Assembly: GCA_009192285.1 (NCBI GenBank)
Contig: WBVU01000021.1
Coordinates: 186,001 to 250,000 of the forward strand
DNA length: 64,000 nt
DNA from: Morchella semilibera
Lineage: Eukaryota; Ascomycota; Pezizomycetes; Pezizales; Morchellaceae
Direction: 5' to 3'
Both the position numbers and the translations under genes were made by a program. The notes under the pieces were generated by a model. It was not told where the DNA came from and did no database searches. It worked only from the letters and a program-made list of their open reading frames with translations. Positions 32,518 to 46,314 of the stretch are shown in pieces (position 1 is the first letter of the stretch; each line of letters begins with the position of its first letter).

Positions 32518-34389
32518 CTAGACAGGAATAGGGAGAGTAGACCCAATATCCTCCCAACTAGTAGTTTCAAATGAACTTGCAGTCAAGTGTCGAACACTGA
32601 GAAAGGATTCGATAACAATAAACAATCTTCCAGATATGAGCAACACCATAATGAACCAGCAAAAACCGTTCCAAATGTTCAAAAGAAGACTAGATATAGG
32701 CCCCCCTAGCCGCAACTTGTGCCCAGTCCAGTCAAACATCCGCGCGCACAATGCATTTAATTTTTGCTCGACAATCTTTTTTACCACCTTTCCGCCACTC
32801 TTCTCCCGATTTCGCGTAAGGTATACATGGACGGTTGGTGGGATAGCAGCGACAATAACCGATGAAACTCTCCACAGCAGACGCTCGATCGGGGTTGGAA
32901 AGTGTGCGTTCCATGCGACAAGATGCCACCCGCCATAAACGGTGGATACTAGCATCATAACCAAAAGTCGGGCTAGTCGCCTAGCGGTGCGGCCTAAGCT
33001 TTTGGGTGGCTTTGTGACTGGATATGCGTCAGTACTGATCATTGCTGTCCGATGTCTTAGAAGAGGCGCCTTCCGTTCATAGTCGGCCTCTTCCAATCCC
33101 GCGAGAGCAGCAACCACCCTCCGGTGTTTCAAGGCCTTCACGCCCTCTGCCATGGACAGGAGGTTATCGATGTCCAACTTGTTCAACACAATAACCCCGC
33201 CCTCTTTTGATTGATAACACACTTCTAAGCGCTCGCCAAAGGTGATTGTTTCGTCGGGGGTGATGATAATTTCACCCCTCCTCAAAGCGTCTCGGGAGTC
33301 GGCTGTGATCGTCCTGCCACGACAACCATATTTCCCCAGTTTAGAGGTCCGGTGGACATATCCCGCTCGGGGGAAAAGATATATCCTTTCCACGGGTTCC
33401 TCAATTGGCCTGCGAGTATTACGATCTCCGGTTGTATGAATTCGGAATTTTGGAGCAACCGCCTCTTTCTCGTACAACCCTTCGGCCTTAGAACACTCAT
33501 CGGAAATCGTGTCCGGACTAATAGGTGGGGCGAGCTCAAGTTGAAGACACCGTAATTCGCCAGTCGATTTCGAAAAGAGCATTACTACCAGGAGGTCTGC
33601 GAGCTCAGTTTCGGTCACAAGAGGGATGGGGTCGGTGACATTCTGCGGCTTGTTCCACCAAAGCGCATGAGTGATCAATGTAAATATGACCTGCAGAGAG
33701 ATGTGCTGTTCAAGAAGGGTGATGGGTAGCCCGCTATTCTTCCGGCCTACACATTTGACTAGGATCCAAAGAGCCTGAAGGAAAACAAGGAGCTTACTCC
33801 ATACGCATGCCTTGCTCTTATCATGGATGGCCCTTTTCCTTAAAAGGTTCGTGGGGACAAACCCGTTCTCGACTAGGAAGAGGAGTCCATTAGGAGTAAC
33901 CATATTCGAGAACTTCTTATAGTCCTCCGACCTACCCAACGAATAACCGCCCATGCAAACAAAGAATGCGCCGGTAATCCCTAGCGTGTCCTCCGGGCTC
34001 TCGGGCTCAACACCCCTCCTCTTGCACCACTCCTTGTGAAATCGATGGGCGTCAATGCGGTCTATGTAGGCGCCAAACAGAACAATTTCCGGGAGAAAGG
34101 TGGCAATAAGAACACACTTTACTTGGTAGAGTATGCTCCGCATGACCGACATGTTCGGCAATGTGTTCATGTGCAAGACAGTATAGACACAGAGGGCAAT
34201 GGTCATGACGGCGTTTATCAGCATGCTAGGCGTCCCTCGTCCGGTGGGCTCTTTCATCCATGCTGGAGCAAATGAACCATTTTCGGTCTTGGTGGTATTG
34301 TCGTGCAGGAGAGGAGCAGCTGATGTAGGATGGGGGGAATTGGTAAGGAGAAAATAGAGTACGGAAAGGGTAAAGTAGATAGGCGGCAT
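32518..34389 (-). CDS. Fungal multi-spanning membrane protein of unknown function (paralog 2)
   Basis: An intronless frame of 623 residues, the paralog of 18196-20178. A signal-like hydrophobic N terminus (about residues 4-17) precedes RGT (51-53). It also carries HMNTLPN (73-79), GAFFVCMGG (140-148), DKSKA (190-194), QALW (205-208), GLPITLLE (220-227), WWNKP (244-248) and a C-terminal SFETTSW. Hydrophobic segments lie at about 55-75, 91-108, 199-216, 228-245 and 480-500, with two more near the C terminus. A long hydrophilic region of about 230 residues separates the two groups. Paralogs of this uncharacterised fungal family share the ends and diverge in the middle, as seen here. Because both copies are open and about equally long, both are likely functional. 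A TATA-like run lies 105 bp upstream. Function is unknown to me. Confidence 0.9.
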   Translation of the reverse strand: MPPIYFTLSVLYFLLTNSPHPTSAAPLLHDNTTKTENGSFAPAWMKEPTGRGTPSMLINAVMTIALCVYTVLHMNTLPNMSVMRSILYQVKCVLIATFLPEIVLFGAYIDRIDAHRFHKEWCKRRGVEPESPEDTLGITGAFFVCMGGYSLGRSEDYKKFSNMVTPNGLLFLVENGFVPTNLLRKRAIHDKSKACVWSKLLVFLQALWILVKCVGRKNSGLPITLLEQHISLQVIFTLITHALWWNKPQNVTDPIPLVTETELADLLVVMLFSKSTGELRCLQLELAPPISPDTISDECSKAEGLYEKEAVAPKFRIHTTGDRNTRRPIEEPVERIYLFPRAGYVHRTSKLGKYGCRGRTITADSRDALRRGEIIITPDETITFGERLEVCYQSKEGGVIVLNKLDIDNLLSMAEGVKALKHRRVVAALAGLEEADYERKAPLLRHRTAMISTDAYPVTKPPKSLGRTARRLARLLVMMLVSTVYGGWHLVAWNAHFPTPIERLLWRVSSVIVAAIPPTVHVYLTRNREKSGGKVVKKIVEQKLNALCARMFDWTGHKLRLGGPISSLLLNIWNGFCWFIMVLLISGRLFIVIESFLSVRHLTASSFETTSWEDIGSTLPIPV

Positions 34390-34494
34390 TTCGAGTTGTC
34401 CTCTGGTTGGCGTGGGTTGGGACTGGGATGGATTTTTTGGGTTGCGGGTTGAGGAGTGCTTGATCGGTGTAGTGTGGGAACGGGGGTGGTTGAG

Positions 34495-34506
34495 TTATAT
34501 ATATAT
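34495..34506 (-). promoter_or_regulatory. TATA element of paralog 2
   Basis: ATATATATATAA on the minus strand, about 105-115 bp upstream of the ATG at 34389. The intervening leader is C-rich on the minus strand. Confidence 0.5.
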
Positions 34507-37500
34507 GGGCCGTGATAGTAGTCGATGTCTTCTCGAGTTTCAATATGAGAGTATTAACATAATATTTGAGAGGAAATGATTTGGTGTTGTGTAGCTTCGA
34601 ACTTGGGGTGGAACTGGTTACTTTTTATAGACCTAATCCCACAACATATTTTCTATACTCATTAATCAACTAACCGTAATTATAGTACTTAGAATATGAC
34701 TACAACCAAATGTGGCTGCGCAGCCTCCCAGTATCATCCAATTCTACGCTGTTATGTGGTCTAAGAGCACCATGTGCTGTTCAATGGGATGTTCTCAACC
34801 CGTTGTATTTGCAACCGCTTCCCAAAGTGGAACAGCCTCCCACCGTAAACTCCGTGCTTATTGCACTCTGGTTCAGCCATGCAAGGGTACGTTTACTAGT
34901 ACCAATATAATCGAGTAGTATTATTTCGTTCAATCTCTTGGCAGCGAAATTCCCTATTAAATTTATTTTGCATATTGACCTCGATAGTTTCGCACTGGAA
35001 CTAGAGTTTGTGTTCATGTGGCAACTCGGTCAGAAAATAACATAAAGTAATCTCAAATAATTTATTTACAAGTCAAACCTCCGCTCCAATATATTCAACC
35101 ACAGCCGTCACAGCTGCTCGAGCGGTAGTTCTAAATCTCGATCAATAATATATAAGTGTAGGTATAGTTGAAGAATTGGAATGTGGCTGAAGTAATATAT
35201 CGTCGGTCACTTACTCCGCAAACACACACTAAGATGTATAGCCCGGAGGTATTCTGCTCTTGGTCTATAGTACCCTGATGGTGCAATAATTAAGAGATCT
35301 CATGCAATAAGTATTCCAGCACCCGATAGAATCACATGCCGACGGTCATCATACACAGTTCCTAATGTAGCCAGTCCGCTGTTGTAAGTTAGGGTCGTCA
35401 CCAAGAATTACCACCGGTCGGTTTGGGTCCTATAGTAGCGACTTGCAGGGTGGGCGCGGCGGGCTTTTATATCCTTCCCTGTAGATATATGAGGCACCCG
35501 TGAAACTTTGTAACCTACGAGGAGCGTGACAATCTGCTTCCTGCACATATCCTGTACTCAGGTATCTAGGTCTTCCCTCTATTGATATGTTGGTACATGA
35601 CGCCCAGGATATATTGATTCGGGCCAGCATGCCAAGAGGATGGATCATCACGGCTGTCTGCATGCCTAACCACATGTGCCTACACCCCAGCACCACCGGG
35701 TTCGTTTCCCCCACAGATCAACCTAAGAAGCACATTTTATGGAGCCCTCAAACCCCCGGGTTATCAGAGTGAATCATATATATATAAAACCTGGAAAATG
35801 ATGTGTCAGTGAAGGCTGAGTTCTACTAGAAATAGGCTACAACACTAATTAGTTGAGTCAAGTGTGAATTATCGTGAGCCTAAGGGCTATTACCTCTATA
35901 CAGCCACCCATGTCATCTGATATAGTGCCTTCTGTGATCAGCGAAATACCGTCCGTTTGGGCTGAGCTGAGAATATCAAATGTAAGTAGCCGGGGGTGCT
36001 AATCCTCAGAGCTGTAAAGTAGATATATGCGGGTATGTGCATTCCGAACGGACCTGCTGCCTGTAGTTTTCGACACATTCATCCTTGGCGGGTTCTAGAT
36101 TCAGCCCTGCGCCTTGGAGTGGGTTTTTTGTGTTTAACGCTGAGCTTTCATCCTGTGGCGGATACGAATCCACAGGGCAAGCCTAATCCCTGGAAAGCAT
36201 TAACTTCACCAGCAAGGTGGATTCCACCTATATGTGGCCTGCTCGAAAGTTTCGAGGATCATACTATAGCAAAAAAAAAAAGACCCTGGATCTACAGAAA
36301 TAGGTCCAAGAGCTAATTGCGGAGTATTCTCACCTCCGACGTGGTGGCTATCTAGTAGTTCTATAGCTTTGACTCCCGTGGCCGTGACTAAGGCGCATCA
36401 CAATGTACGTTGAGGTCCGGAATGATACTGGGACTCTCTCCTCCATTTCCGGCCCATGAGGCATGCCTTTTGAAGGGAGGAGAAAAGCTAGTACCCAGCT
36501 AAATGCCTTGACCCATAACCCTCGCCCCCACAAACTTCATTGTTTGAGTTACCGTATGCCATTGCTAAACTACCCCTATTTTAAAGCCCTATTGTATTAT
36601 AGGGCCCCACCGCCTTCAACGTCAATATAGCAGCAGTAGTGCGGAAACCCCGCCATTATCTGACACAAGGCTGACATAGACGGAAGAGACTCATGTTGGC
36701 ACGTTATGTTTCCTTGATTTTGGGAAGCGGTTTCCACGTTGAAAACTCATGTTCGTTAGACCTAACTCTAGCCTCTTTTATCAAACTAGCTTATCTTAAC
36801 CACACTGGCATGAGACCTATTTGTACACCTTTCTCTCACGTTAGCTATGATATCCCTTTACGAACGGTTCTGCACATATCTGCCATGTTCGCAGCTGCAA
36901 TAGTACAGTGCCTCCTCCCTCACCTGATGTGCCTTGTGGACACTATGATATGCCTTACCTGGCTCACATCCCGTCACTAGCCAAAGGGTTACTCGATTGG
37001 GTTCGGGGTTTGTACGCAGGAGCGGATACATGGGCGGTCAGAGGGAGGGGGATGATGGGTCCAATCCATCACGAAACCGGGGGGCGGTAGCCTACGGAGC
37101 ATCTAGAGGCTCCTCGACAAATGCTGGCATGTAAAAGCTCCGAAAATTGCCCACAGCGGAATACAGACGATGGACTTTGTAAAGAAAGAAGAGGTTTTCC
37201 GGGGACAACTACTCCCAAAGCGCCACCCACCTGGAGATACAACATAGTCAACCGGGAGTGAAACAATATCGACTAAATCACCGGCTGTGGAACCCTATGT
37301 GTTGAGGGACAAGGCTCGGGGAACTCTTGTGAAGCAGGCCCGCAAGACCCGCAAGACCCGCAAAAACACAGGAGATACTCCTCCAAAGAGACGTCTGTCC
37401 ATTCCTTTCAGTCGGGTTCTAACTGGTTGCCTGCAATTGGGGGCTGGCATAGTGATATCAGATGAATATCATCTTATCACCCCCCAAGCGTTCCTCCTTT

Positions 37501-38717
37501 ATTCCAAGATTTATCAATAGAGTAGTGATAGTTGAGACCGCAGCTGCTGTAGCAGCAACAGAAATACTAACCTTTACATTGTTTATAAAGAAAATCGATG
37601 TGATAGATGATATTATAGCTGCGGGTGGGCTGTTCAGCAATCAGAACTCCGTAAAAATGATGGCAGCGATACGGTAGAGGGTTGCGTAGTAGGTTGTGCA
37701 ATAGAGGGGCAACATTCTGCGAGCAAATTTTCAGGAAACTCGAGAGTGATAGAGTTGGGGTTGCGAGGTGGGAAGCCACTAGTGCGAATATCTTTTCAAG
37801 GGTTTCGGGGGCGGTAGGGCTAGGGTTGCGCGCGCAGTAGGAGCCAAGCGGATGCGCCTCCCATATATGGATCTACGGTATCATTAGCCAAAGCAACTGG
37901 ATTATTTTGTAACTAGCAATTGTTCCCGACACACTATCCATCCCTCGATCTATATATCTAGCCTCAACATGAGTTGCATACACAGGTCTGAGCCGATAGA
38001 GGAAAATGCGTTCTGGTGTTGAGAAAGAGACAACTCACCTATTTGATCTCCCTTTTCTGCGTCTGCCACCATGACTCAAGTGATTCTGCTCTCGTGGAAT
38101 TAACTGTAACATAATTTGATATCATTTATGCGTTAAGAGAGAAAGATATGAGAAACAGATATATATCATCTGGGCCTCCTCCAGCTCGGGTGTCCGCCGA
38201 AAGTGATAATGTTTAGGTGTTGGGGTTGTATAAAGGCGTCTGCTGCACACATGGGTCTTGCGTTTGTGTAGTTGGTGTTCGTCGGAATCCTCTTTCAAGA
38301 GTGATGCCGAGGGCTTCCAAGCTTTTTTTTTTTTTTTTTTTTTGGTTGGGCCTCCCTCGGTAGCATTGTGAACTTCATTAATAATGAATATAGCTACTTT
38401 TCAAGCTTGACTATTAAGCATCAGCAGGCCCCTGCAGGCATAATCTGCCCTACTAAGATTCCCAGGCGTCTAATTTGGTGAAACATAGGCGGCAACGCTC
38501 TTGCGGTACCCGGTAGTGTATTGTGCATGGAACTGTAATTTCATCTGAATACCTTCTGCGTTTTCAGCCCCAAAAACGACGGAGCAGGCTGTGCATGAGG
38601 ACTGGCCGGAGCGGAGTCTGCTCGATGCAAGTGAGGTATTAGGAACGGAAGTCTAGTGATGGAGATTCATGAATTTATTGGGGGACGGAATGTGTGGGGC
38701 TGACCTACGATAGTCCC
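34507..38717. other. Long intergenic stretch, no gene seen
   Basis: Only short unrelated ORFs. Small features are a triple CGCAAGACC direct repeat near 37341-37366, a telomere-like CTAGGGTTGCG at 37818 and a run of 21 T at 38323-38343. The sequence just upstream of the T run did not match snRNA, 5S or tRNA patterns that I know. Confidence 0.45.
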
Positions 38718-39023
38718 TTAGTTCCAATACCGCCAACGTAGCCTACCCCCACGCCATGCCTGCAGAGGCACCGGCCAGGTCCGCGTGGAAAAAGGTGGGT
38801 TGATGTAACCGTAAATTCCTACATGCCACATAGCAAGGTCACTAAAATCGTGGTAAAAGTTCGTGGCAACCGCATTGATGTTAGAGGAATGAGGGAAAGG
38901 GGGGGTAGTTTGGGAGCGCCTGGGGGGTGTAATAGTAACGGCTATCGCGGCTAGGTAGATAGGTATGGTGCTGATGACAAGGCCGAGAGGCCGGAGGAGG
39001 GGGTCGTTCTTAGGTGGCTGCAT
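38718..39023 (-). CDS. Possible small membrane protein, unknown function
   Basis: About 101 residues from the ATG at 39021-39023, whose context (CGCCAACAATG) is good. The upstream C/A-rich leader looks like a fungal 5' UTR. One hydrophobic segment (about residues 12-28, LGLVISTIPIYLAAIAV) suggests a membrane anchor. The remainder is rich in aromatic and basic residues, with the end WRGGRLRWRYWN. The frame extends 14 codons further upstream to 39065, but that start has a poorer context. It may be the first exon of a longer spliced gene. No family recognised. Confidence 0.4.
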   Translation of the reverse strand: MQPPKNDPLLRPLGLVISTIPIYLAAIAVTITPPRRSQTTPPFPHSSNINAVATNFYHDFSDLAMWHVGIYGYINPPFSTRTWPVPLQAWRGGRLRWRYWN

Positions 39024-39065
39024 TGTTGGCGGTCGTTGAGATGGATGTGGGGATAAGCTGAACAC

Positions 39066-42000
39066 CTATCACCTGCTGATTTGGGAATGGACAGCACTAA
39101 ATTGAGAGTGGATATCGTCCTTATTTTATAGAAACGAAACAAAGAAAAATATCTGTATGCGCGAAGGGGTGTCCATAGAGAGAGAGTAAAGGAATAAGGG
39201 AAGATAAAGAAGCAAAGAGTTTGCGCTGATTCGCCAGCTTCTTTTATATTCCAGCATCACCGAGGGGGGATTAGAAAAAAGAGCACTAGGGGGTGTGGCG
39301 AGACCCAATGCCTACATGTAGTTAGTTGCCAAGTCTGACTATAAGCAGGCAAAGACAGAAGGACAACGATCGCTCGCAGAGCCACCCCCGCCCAATGTTT
39401 GCCGAAGGCTTGCCCGCGTAAAACAAGAACTGATAACACTAAATGTCCGGCCTACCTTTGACGAGCAGTGTCCTGAAGCGTTTTTGCCCCCCCCCCCTCT
39501 TCCCCGCATGCCTTTTCGAATCTCACCGCCAGGTCTTTCCGGTCAGATGGTAACAAAAGGTTGCACTTATGTTGTGCTAAGTCAACAAAACGCGACTATT
39601 CCTAGGGTAATTCACATACAATCCAAGGCGTGACAGAAAGCCGGCCCTGTGCGTACATACTTCCAAAGAGCTCACCTCCGTTCTAATGCCATCAACCTCA
39701 GATTGTGAGCCTCCGATAATCCAGAAGTACAAGTACGCGCAGCCAACACCCTTCGGGAACCCTTCCCACAATCCCTACCGAGGGCTATATCAAATCCTCT
39801 ACGTTGCGCCAGAGGCCGGGGGTGGTTTTCAGGGATGAACCTACGTGAATTCACGGCGCGTTAAGTCGGAAGCTGTTCAGATTAGCTAGAAGCTTTAGCT
39901 CTTTTTTAATTCTAATCTTAAAGCCAGAACCTCCTATAACCTATGTCTATATATGTACAAGCGAGGCATCCCATCAGGAAACGAAAGGAGGGGCAAAGAA
40001 TAGGATATGGAGGAAGAAGGGAAGCGAGAACAGAAGAATTCACTCCTGTGGGTCCGATGCTGCACATATTCTATCTCTGACTCCCTACCCACAGTTCTAG
40101 TTCTTTTGTAACCGAGGGCCGGAACGCCCTGATGGAGGGGACACCCCGAGCGACCTATCCCTTGAGTTGTCGGTCCTGACCCCCCTATAGTGCAGGGTCA
40201 GGATTTGTAGCAGAAGCCGCCAACCTTTGATTTTTGCTGAGGACTAGCATTTACTGATAGCTGAAGTGATAGCTAGGCAGAGTGTTTTACAGCTCCTGTA
40301 GGCCACATCATAGTATCTCTGGGCGAGTGGGGAGCCGCGCTGGTGCACTGGCAGCAATGCCAGGGTATCTGTCGGTGGGTCCTTCCAGGGTAAGGTGGTG
40401 TTTCCACCAACAATCTTTTGGGGTGAGGTTAGAATTCTTTGCACCGAGCAGGGAAAGAATATTCCACGGGTCATCAATCCATTTTTGTAGCGCCTCTGAG
40501 GGCCTGGTTTGATATGATGCGTACTAAGCCGTCATTTAATAGTTAACGCGCGAGTAGTGACAGCACGGCGTACATCACCCCGCTCGGGTTGCATGCCAAG
40601 GAGAACGTAGACGTGGTACCCCTGGAACAGCAGCAGGAGAGATAGTACTATGCTGGGCGCTAGAAGGGGAACCCTGGGCTTAGAGAGACATTCTGTTTTG
40701 ATGAGAACAGTATTCTTTCGCTCCTAATAAGTATTGGATGCTGTGCTTTGATGCGGTCTCGCGGCGGTCAAAAGTCAAGCAATTCCAACAGTGGGGGAGG
40801 TCTGGTTCACAGTCCCGTTAAGGGGTGGATCTGGCGAGGCTTGGAGCTAGAGCTGCAGTTCCTGCGAGATATATCACCGGGGAGGTCAATTGAACTGTCG
40901 CACCCGGGGCCACTAGTACTACTGCGACCTTATTTCTCGGCATTCGGCCTATACTGGTATCTGAGCCTATATGTAATGGGGTAATTGCCAAACATATTGT
41001 CGCGGTACTCACGCTGCTTTACAGGTGGCATGATTGGGGGGCTTTCAGGCAAAGGAATTCTATTATTTATGCCACAGGTCAGCCTAATATCTACTAATAT
41101 GGGTAGCTATCCATGAATAAATCTACATACCATCCGATTATTGGTTTTCCGGACCACAATGCTCATCGCGATGAGCTGAAAGCGGACTCCAATGGGTACA
41201 TATACCCACAAATCTGTTTATCCGCAGAACCGTTGGGGCTTTACTCTTTGGGACATGGGGAGGGCAAATCGGGGCTAAGACCACCCCCACCGGCTTGACT
41301 ACCGTCAGATATTAGTGCTTTGTGAGACTAGAGGTGGATATAAATAAAGCGCTGGTAATTGAATCGGATATTGTTTGCCCGGGGGGGGGGTTGGAAACTC
41401 TCAAGCGTATATGGATGGGTTGCAAAATACTCACTATAGCCTGATATCACCTCCATCGCATTGGCTAAGACACTCCAGCCGAGGGCTCGCAGAGTCGGTG
41501 AGGATTCAGAGGTTGTTCCTGTTGATTTCCTCCTAGTTGGTGGCTTAAAACACTACAGCAGGCAAGAAAAGCCTTAGGCCAGCGGCCTCTGCGAATTTCA
41601 TAAGGGCGTGAGCGAGCAGTCTAGGATCCGGAAACGCTGAGAACCTATGGGTGATGGTAGAAAACAGATGTCCAGGGTCTCTTCCTACATACCCTGACAC
41701 TACCACGAACAAACTATAGGTTTCGCAGAATGGTCGAGGGTTGATCCTTGGGAGGTAGTGGGCAGGGATCTGGCACTTTTGTTGTGGCTACGGAAGCCAC
41801 AAAGTAGTATTCGCCATACATCTCATGAGCTTTGTGGAGAGAAGAGGTGTTAGAAATATAATTCTGCACAACTCAGGGAATACTACATACATCGGCAGGG
41901 AGACCGGGGGAATGGGTCAAGCTCATCATCACCGCGCCGCGCCCTTTAGGGGGATCTGCTACTCTGCTAAATGGTGACGTCTACGACATCACCACAATGA

Positions 42001-45000
42001 GTTCTGGTCATAAATGAGTGCTTGATTTCTCTTCAAATGACTTCTGGGGGAAACGTACAGAACAGGGGAGGTATATTTATGATTTCTCTCCTATGACGAG
42101 GCCCGCGATACTAAAAACTAATATTTTCTAAACACCGGTTAGAAGCGGTAAGGAGTTCACCTCTCAGGAGGGCACGTATGGGTCCTGCCCCCTCCCCTCT
42201 GAGAAATTATCAAAAGATGGCATGATTTACCTGGAGGTAGATTGTGAGGGCATCCACATAGTCGATACACGAGGATCGTGCCAATGTGCAGATTCTAATT
42301 CTAATACTTATATGTCTATTCCTAACCTCTCCGCCGCTCGTCTTGTATCCACGGAGCTCTGCGTCCACGGATGCTCTGCTTGTGTCTCTTGTGCGTCTTT
42401 GCCTCCTCCGCCTCCGCCGGAAGCGAGCCCGGACGACCAGTCACTGGTATTGGAGCCTTCGGATCTCGATACTTCGGCTATCGACTGGGGATTACTCATT
42501 TTATACTACGATAATGTTAGCTATATTTTGATTATGCAATATGGATTTTATCGGACGAAGGGATGGACACCTATTTAGAGAGTTTTGGGAGATCACAACG
42601 GACAGGCATGAGCGGCAAAAGGTGCGCTAATCAATGGAGTAAGAGAAGTGTACCAACCCACTTTCTGAGACTATGTAGGGCCGACATATGTACTCATGAT
42701 GCGGTTGATTTTATCATGTCCAACAAACCGTAGGAGTGACTGAGCCTCCACAACCGTTTCGTCTACATCGGTAAATTAATCTTAATATTAGCTATGAAAT
42801 CTCTCGCTAAACCAGGATATACGGTGGGAACATACGGAGATAGTCAAAAGAAGAATAGGGAAAATGGAAGTAAAGACTCCTCCGTTGCGGTCAGAACGGC
42901 CACTGGATCTCGAAGGAGAGGCCGGTTTTCGCATTCTGGGGGGCATGGCAATGTGACGGACTCTTACCAATCAAGATTTGTCGGTATAAAGTTGATCGAT
43001 CATATGCAAGAAAAACGTACCATTCCCCTGCAGAAGGGGTGGAAACAGGAGCAGATGTGATCTCGAACCCCCCCTTTATCACTGATAGGGGCCTGGTTGG
43101 GCTCACGGGAGTTTCTTCATACCTCCCCGGGTCTCTCATTTTCTATAAATTTATTAACATAATGTATATATGGAAGGTACGAAGAAAGGTATGCATACGC
43201 AGGCATTGAGAAGGAAACTATGCCAATGAGATCAATCTTTCTCAACGCTATACCCCGCACCAGCAGAGCACCACGGCCAATGAATTTAGATTCTCATGAT
43301 GAGCCACTGAGATTATATTAACATCTTATGCAAGATCCATTATCGGGGGGAGGGGGATAAACATACCATACTTGTTAAGGTTACCAATGCGAGGAGGAGC
43401 CAGGATTCCTATCAAATCGTTAGCAATTACTCGTTCTTTAGTAATTGCAGGGGGAAACTCTACTAAAGGGGGGTACAGGGGCTGGAAACCTCGGGGCTGT
43501 ATTTTTGGCCTAGATTGCCACCCATCCACAGGGCACGAGACTGACTATCTTGATGGAAGTCTATTTGACATGCGTTCCGAGCTCTTTGTGAGGCCTGATT
43601 GGTGGCTTCAAAATACCGGTTAGTAAAGATTCGCATATTGGACCAGGTTTTGACCAACCAGACCTACGATACAGGGACGAGCAGGAAAGAGGAATCCGTC
43701 CCTTCCCCCTCTTCTCCCTAGAGTGCCTCTGCGGTTCGCACTCCGGGATGAGAGGCAAGAGCTATGAGTCCCATGAGCAGATGAAATCAAATATGATGTT
43801 CTATCACTATGTTGATCGAGGAGGATGAAAACATACCTAATATGAGGGTGTTCAGCTGGTCATCTCTAGCTTGTGACAGTGACCCGTCCAATCGGATGTA
43901 CATATACTGGAAATCGGACGAGTGTGATGGCTTCTCAGCACAACGGCAAAAGTTGCTTATGGTTATAGTATTTTCAGATGGATGGGGAAGGAGTGGTTGA
44001 CGCCGAGGCTGATGCACAAAAAGTGGATGCAAAAGAAGGTTAGAGGACATAGAGGCTACAAAAATAAAGTGGGTTCAGATACCTGTCCTTTCTACAAGAT
44101 TCGTCATTGTTTCGAATTCGGGTTAGTAAGCGTTGGGGAGGTAACGGGTTGGGATCTTATTCTATAGGATGAGGAGGCTTATCATGGCCCAATGGGGGTA
44201 TAAAGGTCGTATAAAGGTTGTACAGAATAAAAGGTCATACGTTCAAAGGTAAAAGATAAATAGTATAGTAATAAGAAAGGTTCGCTTTATGGTGCTGGGC
44301 CCTCTACTATATTTTGATGCTCTATAGTCATCTAATTTTTACCTACTACTCTTATAATTCGAAGACCTACTCTAATATCAGTTTTCCGCCCAGATGAAGC
44401 TGATAGCCGCACAAATGCAAGCGACGATAGTCCCAGTCCATTACATCGCGGCTTACGTTCGATCTTCGGTCTGCGATAGTCGAGTGAGATTTCATGATCA
44501 AGCATGCACTCTTGAGGAACCCGTCTATATGACTGACTTCAACCATAGGGCCAAGGAACATGCCTCGCGCTCAAGCCCAGTGGCTTGTAATGACATGGCC
44601 GCGAATCATGCACTAGCTGATCAGTGATCGAACGCTAGTCTCCCTATGATTTTGTAAAAGCCCCGGCCTGTGCTCCTGTTTGTGCTACTTGATTGATGCT
44701 TGATATGGCAATCGTGTTCATTCTGGGTCATCACCATCCAACTATATTCGTGTATGTGATTAAATGCAGGCAGGGAGTTCTACCTTGATATTAGGGAAAA
44801 ACGCGAAATAATTTCAACATTTAGAATTAGAGGGTGTGCATTCAATGACGCCAAGCCCACTATCTCACTGTGGAAGCTCATTGCGGAAGGGTGAGACACG
44901 GTCAAAGTAGCGGCAGATTTTTTTTGGCCGCTCGAGGCTGTCTTGTAAGGCATCGGTAATCTCTTCAGTGCCTCACACCCTTCTAGGTGGGCCGGCCGTA

Positions 45001-46314
45001 GTGTAAAATTAAATTTCATGCAGAGGTGCTTAGCTTAGGTAGGGTTGGCTTCGTGGTCTAGAATGATATGGTTAGGTACATAACGAGGACTTGAAACAGC
45101 TGTCAGGCAGAGAAAAAAGGTGATGCTGGTAAGCTATTAGAGCTAGGGGCGGGTGGTCATAGCTATATAGCTTATTTCCTCAGCTGGAGACCTGCGGCCG
45201 ATTCTCATGCGCATTGGTATGGTAGCAGGTAACCCTTCTCCGGGTATCAAGCATGTGGTCTGAGGTTGGGGGTGCTGATGCTCCCAGCCACCCGGACGAT
45301 CAATCAATTGGGGCGGAATTAAAAGCGATAGCCTAGTAGGGGAGGCGGAATTCATCCGAAGATATTCAATATGAATTTCAAGTAACAGTATTCCACTAAT
45401 TTTGCCCCGCTGCATGTTTGTGATTGATTAGTGTGTGTATAGGTACTCATCACAAGTGTTCGTGATTCAGATTTAATATGCCATTCTCAGCTCAAGTAGT
45501 TATCAAACTGTACATTTTAATGTTTGAAATCTCCAGAGTTCAGTACTTAAGGGTTGCCAGAATCAATTCTCTGACATATGCATCAGGTTTCTATAATTTT
45601 AGGATATACTTTAGTTCCTGGGTCCAAGCCCGTAAGCCAAATACATTAAGCCCCAACCATTATTATATGAATCACGGACACTTTGAAGAGTGGCTGTATG
45701 TATTGAGTCTCAGGAGCGTTGGGTGTGTGGTGGGGGAGTTGTAGCATCCTGACAGGTGCGGTGGCTCTGGAAGCGGTGGCCTAATAGATCGTGCCGTCCT
45801 GGGGAACCAGATTACGAGACATTTGTGGCGTGCGGATGGAGGTATGGCATTGCGTATAGAGTAAGGGAGTGGCTCCCTCACGTATAGCTAGATTAGTACA
45901 TGGCCCTTGATTCTAACGCAGGCGTCTGGCCCAAAGGTTCCGGGGGATCTTGGCATCCGTGCAAAACCGCAAGCAAAAGTTCAGCTCGGAGGTCTCGGCC
46001 CGAGGGTTGGGGGGGGGGGTTGTAGGATGTAGATGGAGGGGTAGAAAATAGAATAAGTTTGTGTGCTAAGGCTAGCTCTGGACCGTTGGTCTCCTCCCTT
46101 AGAATAGTGTCTGTTGATGGGGATATAAGGCTTCTCGTTCCTTGAATCTCTCTTGCTCCTCCCTTAGGATCGGGAGAGTCGGGGGAGGGGGGGTGTGTGT
46201 GTGGTAGAGAATCCTGGTTAACGTCTTCTATGCTAGATCTCAAATATAATCGCCAAAATTACAATGTTCTTCCTTCTGACTTGCTGGGTCCCCGTCTGTG
46301 TTTGGGTACGAGAT
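39066..46314. other. Long intergenic stretch, no convincing gene
   Basis: Unrecognised ORFs of 110-118 codons occur at 42222-42578 plus and 45893-46243 minus. Both have protein-like hydrophilic segments but no supporting signals. A short hairpin (TCCTGACCC...GGGTCAGGA) is at about 40167-40203. G/C homopolymers occur near 41381 and 39487. Confidence 0.4.

Noticed and set aside
38220-38343. Possible Pol III gene ending in T21
   Set aside because: The upstream sequence has a TATA-like TGTATAAAGG but does not resemble U6, 5S, 7SL, RNase P or tRNA sequences that I know. The T run may be a reversed poly(A) tail.
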